Positions 34,557 to 42,634 of a stretch of DNA of 64,000 nucleotides are shown one piece after another. Within the stretch, counting starts at the first letter, position 1, and each line of letters opens with the position of its first letter. This stretch comes from Luteibacter sp. OK325. Lineage in GTDB: Bacteria > Pseudomonadota > Gammaproteobacteria > Xanthomonadales > Rhodanobacteraceae. The translations under genes were made by a program, and so were the position numbers. Below the pieces are notes generated by a model. It was given only the letters and a program-made list of their open reading frames with translations. It ran no database searches and was not told the DNA's origin. Location of the stretch: assembly GCF_003050935.1 (NCBI RefSeq), contig NZ_QAOX01000003.1, forward strand, positions 186,001 through 250,000. The letters run 5' to 3'.

Positions 34557-36419
34557 TTACGGGGCCGCATTGAAAATGCGGTCCTCGCGCGCAAGGCGGT
34601 AGTACATCATGATTGCCGCCTTGCGGCGGTCGAACTCCTTCCTGTCGGTGGCAGGCACCTCGGCCTCTGCGTATACACCCGTCTTCTTGCTCATGAAGAA
34701 GTCGTTACCGATCGCTGAGAAGCCAAAGGGACTTTCGCTGGGTTCGAACAGGGTGTCGCCCAGGAAACTGTTGTTCGCCGTCTTGACTCCCAACAAGTGC
34801 ATGAGCGTCGGAGCGAAGTCGAGCGACGTACGCCCCGATGCGTCGTACTGGGCGGGCAGTACATGACCCGGGTCATAGACGATCAAAGGAATTCGGTCGA
34901 CAAAGTAAGCCTTGAAAGGCTCGACCATGACTTCCCTGTAGGCCGGCTCCGGAAAGGAGGCGTGATCGGAGGTGAAGATGAGAATAGTATTCTTCGAGTA
35001 TGGGCTGGCGAGGAAGTACGTCAGGAATCGGCCGAATGCGAGGTCGAAGTCGTGAACGCGATTCAGGACCTTGTTCGAACCGTCGCCGTATGGCTCAGCA
35101 CCGTCGATCCGATCCATGAAGGCGTGGGTCCCGATGTTGTACGCACCAACGAACATCGGTCGTTTCTTCGCATCGCCCTCCCTCACCTTGAGGAAGTCGA
35201 TCATTTCATCGAAGAGGCTGACGTCATTGAGTGAACCGAAAATCAGGTTCTCGCCATAGCGTGGCGAAACCTTCACCGCGGATTCGAGGTTGAAAACGGT
35301 ATCGAAACCGATGGCTCGAATCATCGTGTTGAGGGTGACGGTGTCCGCATGGGGCGAGAAAAAATAGCTTTGATAACCAGCTTGTCGCAGCAGAAGCGGG
35401 ACTGTCTGATATCGCGTTCGCACCAGCTTCTCGGTTCCCTCAGATCCTTCCCACGAAACCACCTCACCTTTGCCGCCGGCCTCCGGATACCCGGAATCTA
35501 GCTGCCCCTGCAACGCGCGGTAGGTCGCTGCGGTGTGGTTGAAGTAGTTGTCGACCCGCATCCCTTGCTTGGCAAACCGGTCGATGTTGGGTGTCAGACC
35601 GGGATACGTTCCACCGTATGCCCCAATCAGCCGCGCTGACAGCCCTTCACTAAAGATGACAACGACATTCGGACGACCCGGCACGCCTTCCTTCGCGGGA
35701 AACGGCAGTGGCGAAGCATAAATCGTGCGCCGCTCGAAAGGGTAGGCATTGGCGCCTAGCTTGCTTAAGTCCAGCGCGGCTTGGGGGTCCCGACCCGACT
35801 GAAAGAAGCTCCTTGCCTTCTGCACCTCGACGACATTGCGCAGAAGCGACGCTACAGGCGCCTGGCGATAGCGCACTTCCAGTCGTCCATTACCCGCCTG
35901 CGCCCGCGATACCCACGGCAGCAAAGCGACAAGTGCAATAAGCACCCAGATCTCCGTACGCGACAGTGATGCCTTCGACACATGTCCCGACGTCCTCTCG
36001 CGAAGGCTCAACCACGCGAACAGACACCACCAGGCGAAACCAATTGCAAGGAGTGAGTACAGGCTCGTTCCACGGACGAGCCGCCCCTCACCGCCGTTCT
36101 CGAGCGCCAGCACCGTGATGAAGTTATCCGACATATCGAGCGATACGATCTGCGCGGCATACGCCAGGGCTACGGCGAAGGCGAGAACGAGGCCAGTAAT
36201 GAAAGAGGCACGACGCCACCATGACCTAGCCTCCGGGCGACGTCCGAGCAGCCAGACCATGGCGAAGAACGCGATGCCGAGCTCGACAAACGGCATGGCC
36301 AAACGCACCAGATCGTGACCCACATTCCCGCGGTCGGGAAATGAGGAGAACCCGAACAACTCGAGGGTATACGCCAAGTACAACCCGAGCAAATACCAAC
36401 CGACACGACGCTTAAGCAC
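34557..36419 (-). CDS. LtaS-like sulfatase-fold phosphotransferase
   Basis: The 620-residue protein has four to five N-terminal helices and a sulfatase-fold domain from about residue 248. Metal and nucleophile sites are visible: E258 in VVVIFSEGLS, the Thr296/Thr299 region in FNHTAATYRALQGQL, and the distal TSDHASFPEP metal motif. Relatives (LtaS, OpgB, phosphoethanolamine transferases) transfer phosphoglycerol or phosphoethanolamine to glycans in the periplasm. I choose a GTG start (MLKRRVGWYL) because AGGAGG lies 7 bases upstream (36427-36432); upstream ATGs lack such a site. It would decorate the polysaccharide of this locus, but the group transferred is unknown. Confidence 0.82.
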   Translation of the reverse strand: MLKRRVGWYLLGLYLAYTLELFGFSSFPDRGNVGHDLVRLAMPFVELGIAFFAMVWLLGRRPEARSWWRRASFITGLVLAFAVALAYAAQIVSLDMSDNFITVLALENGGEGRLVRGTSLYSLLAIGFAWWCLFAWLSLRERTSGHVSKASLSRTEIWVLIALVALLPWVSRAQAGNGRLEVRYRQAPVASLLRNVVEVQKARSFFQSGRDPQAALDLSKLGANAYPFERRTIYASPLPFPAKEGVPGRPNVVVIFSEGLSARLIGAYGGTYPGLTPNIDRFAKQGMRVDNYFNHTAATYRALQGQLDSGYPEAGGKGEVVSWEGSEGTEKLVRTRYQTVPLLLRQAGYQSYFFSPHADTVTLNTMIRAIGFDTVFNLESAVKVSPRYGENLIFGSLNDVSLFDEMIDFLKVREGDAKKRPMFVGAYNIGTHAFMDRIDGAEPYGDGSNKVLNRVHDFDLAFGRFLTYFLASPYSKNTILIFTSDHASFPEPAYREVMVEPFKAYFVDRIPLIVYDPGHVLPAQYDASGRTSLDFAPTLMHLLGVKTANNSFLGDTLFEPSESPFGFSAIGNDFFMSKKTGVYAEAEVPATDRKEFDRRKAAIMMYYRLAREDRIFNAAP

Positions 36420-36606
36420 GATGAGCCCTCCTAGGCAAACGCCAAGGGGACAAGTCGAAACTTGCATAGAAGCGAAACCCGTAAGCTCGCCACCCCCTAC
36501 AGATTCCCAATTATTACGGAAATGTGATGGGGAGTCGATTGCACGGGTCAAAGCAGGATTCGCAATAACATGCTGGCATGCGCACGTGCCGTAAGATCAG
36601 ATCAGA

Positions 36607-37827
36607 TCAGAAGATGCTTCGTGATTTAAGGTCGCTGCACTGATTCCCCGTGAGGTCGACATGCCACATCCTCGACTGCGCTCCATCGTAATGGATGGGT
36701 AGCGGGTAAACAGCTGGGCCCACAGCAACGCATTTGTTCAACTCAGCACGCCATGAGACTCGTTCGTGGTTTCGCTGCGAATGAAACACGAACTGCGCAA
36801 ATGCACCGGCGAAGATCACATAGACCAGCGATCTTGGAACGCGCCCTATCTCGGGAATCGCATAGAGAAGAAGCCAGGCCAGGAATATATACGGAAAGAA
36901 GAAGTATCGAGGACCGGCATTGAAGGGATGAATGATCTCAACCGGGACTCGCGTCGCCGATGCCAGGATCGCCGCCGCCAGGCATGCTGAGAGCATCAGG
37001 AAATACGGGTCTTGCCACTTCTTTCGGACGACCACGAAAACCACGCCACCAAGAACTATGGCAGAACCCACGATAAGTGCGACTGGCACGGGCACGCTGG
37101 CGGAGGCGAGGAAAAAATGCCCGAAGAAACGCGTGACCACGGCAGAGACTTCCACTGCCATGCCCGCTGGAGGTTTGAGCGCGCCGGTCGCACGCATCGT
37201 GACCCACTGCGCGGCAGCGACACATACAGCTACCGCAAACACCACGAGATCCGCCCGCTTTCGCAGGGCCGCGGCACGGAAACCCAGGATCGCGGCAATT
37301 GGCATCGCCATCGGGGACGACAGACCGCCAACAGCTACCAGCACGCAGCGCCATAGGGTTCGCGGCTTGTCCCCTTCATCCCAGAAAATGGCGACAAAAG
37401 CCCAGATGGTCCCCCACCAGAACACGTACTCCGACACCGCAAAGACTTCCGAGTCGGTCGGCAGAAAAGCGATCGCCAGCGCCGCAAGCTTCGGAAAGCG
37501 GAGGCGCGTCGGACTAAACGCCACAAGCGCGAGGGTGCCGACCTCGAAAATCAGCGTGAGCCAATATTCAATGCTGGGCAGGTGCGCAAACGACAGTGAA
37601 GCCGCTATCAAGAAGATCAATTTCGCCGGCACGACCAGGTAGCCAGCCACCGGAGCGAAAAGCGACTTCCACCCTTCGGCCAGATAAGCAGGAAGAGTTA
37701 CCGTTCCCTCTTCCACCCACACATAAGGGTGCAGGAACTGGTCGGGCCGCCGCCATATGAAAATGGCGACGAGCAGCATGATAAAGGCAGGCCAAGACGA
37801 CAGCCATCGCCTGAGTGAATGCGACAT
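36607..37827 (-). CDS. Polytopic membrane protein, GT-C-like
   Basis: The 406-residue protein has about ten hydrophobic helices and little soluble sequence. After the first helix come FLHPYVWVEEGTVTLPAYLA and GWKSLFAPVAGYLVVPAKL, an acidic first loop reminiscent of GT-C transferases. The frame continues 29 codons upstream, but the ATG of MSHSLRRW is preferred because it sits just before the first helix and has GGAA 9 bases upstream. A candidate promoter lies at 37924-37951. No family name is recognised. Confidence 0.6.
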   Translation of the reverse strand: MSHSLRRWLSSWPAFIMLLVAIFIWRRPDQFLHPYVWVEEGTVTLPAYLAEGWKSLFAPVAGYLVVPAKLIFLIAASLSFAHLPSIEYWLTLIFEVGTLALVAFSPTRLRFPKLAALAIAFLPTDSEVFAVSEYVFWWGTIWAFVAIFWDEGDKPRTLWRCVLVAVGGLSSPMAMPIAAILGFRAAALRKRADLVVFAVAVCVAAAQWVTMRATGALKPPAGMAVEVSAVVTRFFGHFFLASASVPVPVALIVGSAIVLGGVVFVVVRKKWQDPYFLMLSACLAAAILASATRVPVEIIHPFNAGPRYFFFPYIFLAWLLLYAIPEIGRVPRSLVYVIFAGAFAQFVFHSQRNHERVSWRAELNKCVAVGPAVYPLPIHYDGAQSRMWHVDLTGNQCSDLKSRSIF

Positions 37828-37923
37828 CCGCGGATTCCAATTCGAAAGTTTCGGGAGTGCGGGCGCTGGCACAGCGCCGAATTCTCGCAACCCGATTCCC
37901 CCCGGGCTCCGCAACTACCGACG

Positions 37924-37951
37924 ATACTATTGATTATTTTACGAATTGCAA
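37924..37951 (-). promoter_or_regulatory. Candidate promoter in AT-rich gap
   Basis: On the minus strand TTGCAA (37951-37946) and TAGTAT (37929-37924) are separated by 16 bases, each matching four of six consensus positions. The AT-rich block stands out from the GC-rich surroundings. It would drive the membrane protein and possibly the LtaS-like gene downstream. Confidence 0.3.
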
Positions 37952-38006
37952 TCGAAACCCGTCGCCTCGGCGTCTCTACCGCATAACTTTCGGAGCGAAG
38001 ACTCGC

Positions 38007-40292
38007 TTAGGGGACCGGTGTCGCCGCCGTTGCCTCGCGGGGCGGAAACGCGAACGCGAAAGGTGTCGTATTCAGGGACAGATTCGGGCTATAGGCCGGG
38101 TCAGAATCGAGCAGGTCTCCCCAACGCTCCCGCATGAATCGGATCTCACTTTCAAACCGGGCGACTTTCTCCGGCGTGTCCTCGGTGCCACGGCTCGCCG
38201 ATTCGTGGTGGTACAACGCAGCAAACGGTGTCCATACATTCCGGAATCCAGCTGCTCGAACCCGCAGGCAAAAGTCGACATCGTTGAACGCCACCTGCAG
38301 GGCTTCATCGAGACCGCCAACGTCTTCGAATATGGCGCGACGAACGAGCAGGCACGCCGCCGTCACCGCAGAGTATTCCTGCACGAGGGCGAGCCGCCCG
38401 AAGTACCCGAGGCTGCCGCGCGGATGCGCATGATGCCCGTGTCCAGCGACGCCACCGAAGCCAGTGATGACGCCAGCGTGCTGCACGGTGTCGTTCGGAT
38501 AGTAAAGAAGCGCACCCACACAGCCGACGTCGGCACGAACGGCCTGCGAAACCATCTCGCCGAGCCAATCCGGCGCGATGGCCTCGATGTCGTTATTGAC
38601 CAGTCCGACGATTTCCGCATCGGTATGCGCGGCGGCGAAGTTGTTGATCGCGGAGTAATTGAACGGATGTGGATAAGGCAGCACGCGAACGCGGGGATCC
38701 GCCACCACCGCGCGGAAATACGCGAGCGTTTCCTCTTCGACGGATCCGTTGTCGACAATCAGGATCTCGAAGTTCCGGTAATCGGTCTTAGCGAGAATCG
38801 ATTCGACACACATTTTCAGCAAGCCAAGACGGTCCCGTGTCGGGACAATCAAGCTCACCCGAGGCTCGGGAGACGGCACCGGATAGCGGACCCGATAGTT
38901 CCCCGGCAATCCGGCGACTGGCAGTACCGTTGCCCCAGGGCGCACACGGGAAAGATGTGCCGTCACCGCTTTGTAGCCCGCATCGTGCGCGTAGCTCTTC
39001 TGGTCGCCTGAAAGCGCCGTTGAGCCCGGAATGGCACGCCAGTGATACAGCACTTGAGGAATATGCCCGATCTCGTCGCGCCTCAACCGCTCTACACAGC
39101 GCAAGGCCAGATCCCAATCCTGACTGCCTTCCATCCCCAACTGGAATCCACCGATTTCGCGCAGGAGCTGCGTCGAGTAAATACCCAGGTGCGAGATACA
39201 GTTCTGTCCAAGGAACAGGTCGTAATTGAAATCAGGCTTGAAGTAAGGCTCGTAACGGCGGCCGCGTGTGTCGACCTTGTCCTCGTCAGAGAACATCATC
39301 CGCCATGACGGATGCGCGTTGACTGCCTCAGCGACGGCAAGAAGGGCACTCGGGTGAAGCTCGTCGTCGTGGTCGAGCAAGGCGATGAACTCGCCCGTCG
39401 CCAGTTCCAACGCTGTATTGGACGCGGCAGAAATATGGCCATTCTCCGGCCGGTAGGCCACGCGAATGCGCGAGTCCCGGGCCATGTAATCGTCGAGCAC
39501 CGCCTTTACGTGAGGCGCGGGCGAGGCATCGTCGGCGATGCACAGCTCCCAATGCGGATACTGCTGTGCCCGCACGCTTTCAATGCAGGCCCGCAACCAG
39601 ATGCGATCCGTGTTGTAGACCGGCATGACAATAGAGATCAGGGGGCTGTGCTTCAGCGCGTCGATCCGGCGCTCGATGACACGCTTCTGGGCAGCGCCCT
39701 CGCGATCGTAGAACTTGATCCACTCAGCGTAGGTATCCGCAGCCTCCGCCTGATCGGCGCCCGAGTAGGTGGCGTAGAGCCAGTCGCCAAGCGACCGCGG
39801 CCCTCCCGATATGAGCCGCTGCAACGCGCGCTTCACCAGGCCGAGCCTGGCCCTCTTGCCCGGCGTGCGATCGAAGAGGTTGTTGAACATATCCGCGAAG
39901 GCGCCAATACGACCGACGCGTTGCAAACGAATACCATCCAGCTCGAACTCACTGATTGCGAGCGATGGCTTGAATCGCAACGACTGGACGTCAGAGGCGA
40001 ATCGCACCAGGCAACTACCTTCTGCCGTGGGCACGAACGGCAACGGAACGCGAGCACCTTCGATCGCGCCAAAACCGTAGTCGGGGTAGAACACGGGACC
40101 GACGAGCTCGCCGCCGCGAGCAATCATCCGCGACGAAAAGCGATACCAGCCGCCAGCGAGAGGAAATGCGCCCTCGGCGACGCATTCGAACATGCCACCG
40201 TTGCCGATTGCCTCCCAGTGGCCCAGGCCCCTCTCGGAGACAGGTTCAATCTGTTCGTTGGGAATGAGATGAAAAGCAAGAACGTCGGACAT
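38007..40292 (-). CDS. Tandem-domain GT2 glycosyltransferase with N-terminal beta module
   Basis: The 761-residue protein has a beta-rich N-terminal module (about 20-130) and two GT2 domains. The first (about 210-450) shows LISIVMPVYNTDRIWLRACI, CIADDASPAPHV and LLDHDDELHPSALL. The second (about 490-740) shows RVSLIVPTRDRLGLLKMCVE, VDNGSVEEETLAYF, GLVNNDIEAIAPDWLGEM and VAFNDVDFCLRVRAAGFRNV. Such double GT2 proteins assemble O-antigen repeat units on the cytoplasmic side. The next gene upstream is a close paralogue, pointing to a tandem duplication. Sugar specificities are unknown; rhamnose or mannose donors are made by genes at 48-54 kb. Confidence 0.9.
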   Translation of the reverse strand: MSDVLAFHLIPNEQIEPVSERGLGHWEAIGNGGMFECVAEGAFPLAGGWYRFSSRMIARGGELVGPVFYPDYGFGAIEGARVPLPFVPTAEGSCLVRFASDVQSLRFKPSLAISEFELDGIRLQRVGRIGAFADMFNNLFDRTPGKRARLGLVKRALQRLISGGPRSLGDWLYATYSGADQAEAADTYAEWIKFYDREGAAQKRVIERRIDALKHSPLISIVMPVYNTDRIWLRACIESVRAQQYPHWELCIADDASPAPHVKAVLDDYMARDSRIRVAYRPENGHISAASNTALELATGEFIALLDHDDELHPSALLAVAEAVNAHPSWRMMFSDEDKVDTRGRRYEPYFKPDFNYDLFLGQNCISHLGIYSTQLLREIGGFQLGMEGSQDWDLALRCVERLRRDEIGHIPQVLYHWRAIPGSTALSGDQKSYAHDAGYKAVTAHLSRVRPGATVLPVAGLPGNYRVRYPVPSPEPRVSLIVPTRDRLGLLKMCVESILAKTDYRNFEILIVDNGSVEEETLAYFRAVVADPRVRVLPYPHPFNYSAINNFAAAHTDAEIVGLVNNDIEAIAPDWLGEMVSQAVRADVGCVGALLYYPNDTVQHAGVITGFGGVAGHGHHAHPRGSLGYFGRLALVQEYSAVTAACLLVRRAIFEDVGGLDEALQVAFNDVDFCLRVRAAGFRNVWTPFAALYHHESASRGTEDTPEKVARFESEIRFMRERWGDLLDSDPAYSPNLSLNTTPFAFAFPPREATAATPVP

Positions 40293-40339
40293 GCGTATGA
40301 ATGAGCCTGCGGAAGGATGTCGGGGCGGCGCCTGAGGCG

Positions 40340-42634
40340 CTAGGCCACGGACGACTGCGGGACGCCTTGACGGCCTCCGAGCCGCGCGATGCCGGGCCTG
40401 GGCGGAAACGACGGCACCATTGCGAATGCGTACAGCGAAAGATTGGGGTTATGTGCGGGGTCCGCGACATACCACGAGGACCAGCGCTGATCCATGGTCG
40501 CGATCTCACCCAGGAAGCGCACCTTCTTCTCAGGCGTGTTTTCGTTCCCCCGGGAGGCCGACTCGTGGTGGTAGAGCTCGGCAAAGGGCGTCCAGACATT
40601 GACGTACCCGGCGCGAATAACGCGCAGGCACAGGTCGATATCGTTGAACGCCACGGTGAGTGTCTCGTCCAGACCCTGGACGTCGTCCCACACGTCACGA
40701 CGGATCAGCAGGCACGCCGCGGTGACCGCAGTAAGATTCTGAACAAGGCGCGCGCGTCCCATCTGGCCGTTATGGCCGCGTTCCGCACCGCTGTACACGT
40801 GCCCGGCAACGCCATGCATGCCGAGGATAACGCCCGCATGCTGGATCGTGTCGTTCGGGTAGTACAACATCGCCCCGACCACACCGACTTCCGGGCGCAC
40901 GGCCTGACTCACCATCTCGTCGAGCCAGTCCGCGGAAATCACTTCGATGTCGTTATTGATCAACCCGACGATGTCTGCCGCGCTCTCGCGCACGGCCCGG
41001 TTGTTCAGCCTTGAATAATTGAACGGACTGTCGTCCCGTATTACGCGGACTCGAGGGTCCTCGCTCACGTGTGCGAAGTACTCCAGCGTCTCCTGCTCGA
41101 CCGAGCCGTTATCCACGATGATGATGGAGTAGGCCGCATAGGCCGTCTTCGCCAGGATGCTTTCGACGCACATACGAACCAGGTCGACGCGGTCCCGGGT
41201 AGGAATGATCAGTTCGACGGTGGGCAGCTTCGCAGGCAGTGCGCGGCGGATGCGGTAACCACCGGGCGAGGGCGTCACAACCGCCTCGACACCCTTGCGC
41301 TGAAGGTGGTCAGTCAGTGCGCGCTGCCCAGCGTCCACGGCATAGTTCTTTTCGCCGAGGGCGAGTGCCGTCGAGCCGGCGATGGCTCGCCAGTGATAGA
41401 GCACCTGCGGAACATGGACGATCTGCTGGTCACTCAGACGCTCAATGCAACGAAGTGCAAGATCGTAGTCCTGGCTTCCTTCATAGCCGATGCGGAAGCC
41501 GCCCACCTCGCGAACCAGGGACGTCCGGTAGGCGCCGAAATGGCTCACGTAATTCTGAGAGAGGAAGAGGTCGGGATTCCAGGCAGGCTTGAAGTACGGA
41601 TCGAAGCGCACCCCCGCCTCGTCGATCTTGTCCTCGTCCGAATAAACGATGCCGACATCGGGGCGCGCAGCAAGGACCCGGGCGACTTCGAGCAAAGCAT
41701 GGGGAGGAAGGGCGTCGTCATGATCGAGCAGCGCGACGAAATCGCCTCTCGCCATCGCCAGCGCCGAATTCGACGACCGGGAAATGTGCCCGTTCTCGTC
41801 GCGGAAGCAGAGCCTGATCCGGCTGTCGCCCGCCGCGTATTCTTCCAGCACCCGCCGCACGTGGGGCTCCGGAGATGCGTCATCGACGATGCACAGCTCC
41901 CAGTCCGGGTACGCCTGGGCCCTGACCGAGTCAAGGCAGGCCCGGAGCCACTGCTCTGCGGTGTTGTAAACCGGGACGAGGATCGAAATGAAGGGACGCC
42001 GCGACCAGCCCAGGACTTCCTGGCGCCAACGGCTGACCGTGTTCGCGTCCGGGGTGTCGAACTGTGCCACCCACTCCTGATAGGTGCCGGCAGGCTGCTC
42101 GCTGCCGCCGCCCAACGCCACGGCATTACCCGCCACGTAGCGCTTGTAGAGCGCGTCCGCCTGGTCGCCCAACACCGTTGAGCCGAACACAAAGCCGACC
42201 GGAGGTCTTCGACGGAGCTCTTCGGTGAGTTCGTGGATGGCGTCCTGCTCGGTCAGGCTCTCGATCAGAATATCACCGAGCATAAAGGTCGCTTCCCGAT
42301 CCGACGGATCGAGGCGAACATGGGTGGTACCCGTGGCCGGCGCCAACACAATGGCCGTCCATTCGGTGCCGTACATGCGCGGGCGCAACAGGAAGGGCTC
42401 GTTGTGCACATACAGTAAGGGCTTACCCAGCGAGCCATCCACCGGCGACAGCTCGACCGAAATACGATGAAAGCCTGGCCCCAATGTCCCGTCCGGCAGG
42501 TGCAAAAGCACCTGCGGGTCTTCTCCAGTCGCCCGGAACAACCCACTGGTCTCACAGCGCGTGAGTTGATGGATCGGCTGGTAGTCAACCAGGATACCTG
42601 GCGACCCAGCGAGAGACATCGAAATTCGGCTCAT
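40340..42634 (-). CDS. Tandem-domain GT2 glycosyltransferase, paralogue of the 38-kb gene
   Basis: The 764-residue protein has the same architecture as its neighbour: N-terminal beta module (about 15-130), GT2 domain 1 (FISILVPVYNTAEQWLRACL, CIVDDASPEPHV, LLDHDDALPPHALL) and GT2 domain 2 (TVELIIPTRDRVDLVRMCVE, VDNGSVEQETLEYF, GLINNDIEVISADWLDEM, VAFNDIDLCLRVIRAGYVNV). Nearly every motif matches the 38-kb protein with conservative changes. The ATG overlaps the stop of the methyltransferase gene (TGATG), and a TTG one codon earlier is in frame. The two enzymes probably act in succession on the same glycan. Confidence 0.9.
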   Translation of the reverse strand: MSRISMSLAGSPGILVDYQPIHQLTRCETSGLFRATGEDPQVLLHLPDGTLGPGFHRISVELSPVDGSLGKPLLYVHNEPFLLRPRMYGTEWTAIVLAPATGTTHVRLDPSDREATFMLGDILIESLTEQDAIHELTEELRRRPPVGFVFGSTVLGDQADALYKRYVAGNAVALGGGSEQPAGTYQEWVAQFDTPDANTVSRWRQEVLGWSRRPFISILVPVYNTAEQWLRACLDSVRAQAYPDWELCIVDDASPEPHVRRVLEEYAAGDSRIRLCFRDENGHISRSSNSALAMARGDFVALLDHDDALPPHALLEVARVLAARPDVGIVYSDEDKIDEAGVRFDPYFKPAWNPDLFLSQNYVSHFGAYRTSLVREVGGFRIGYEGSQDYDLALRCIERLSDQQIVHVPQVLYHWRAIAGSTALALGEKNYAVDAGQRALTDHLQRKGVEAVVTPSPGGYRIRRALPAKLPTVELIIPTRDRVDLVRMCVESILAKTAYAAYSIIIVDNGSVEQETLEYFAHVSEDPRVRVIRDDSPFNYSRLNNRAVRESAADIVGLINNDIEVISADWLDEMVSQAVRPEVGVVGAMLYYPNDTIQHAGVILGMHGVAGHVYSGAERGHNGQMGRARLVQNLTAVTAACLLIRRDVWDDVQGLDETLTVAFNDIDLCLRVIRAGYVNVWTPFAELYHHESASRGNENTPEKKVRFLGEIATMDQRWSSWYVADPAHNPNLSLYAFAMVPSFPPRPGIARLGGRQGVPQSSVA

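Noticed and set aside
36596-36612. Short GATCA tandem repeat
   Set aside because: Three copies of a 5-mer at the 3' end of a gene are within chance expectation and show no structural context.
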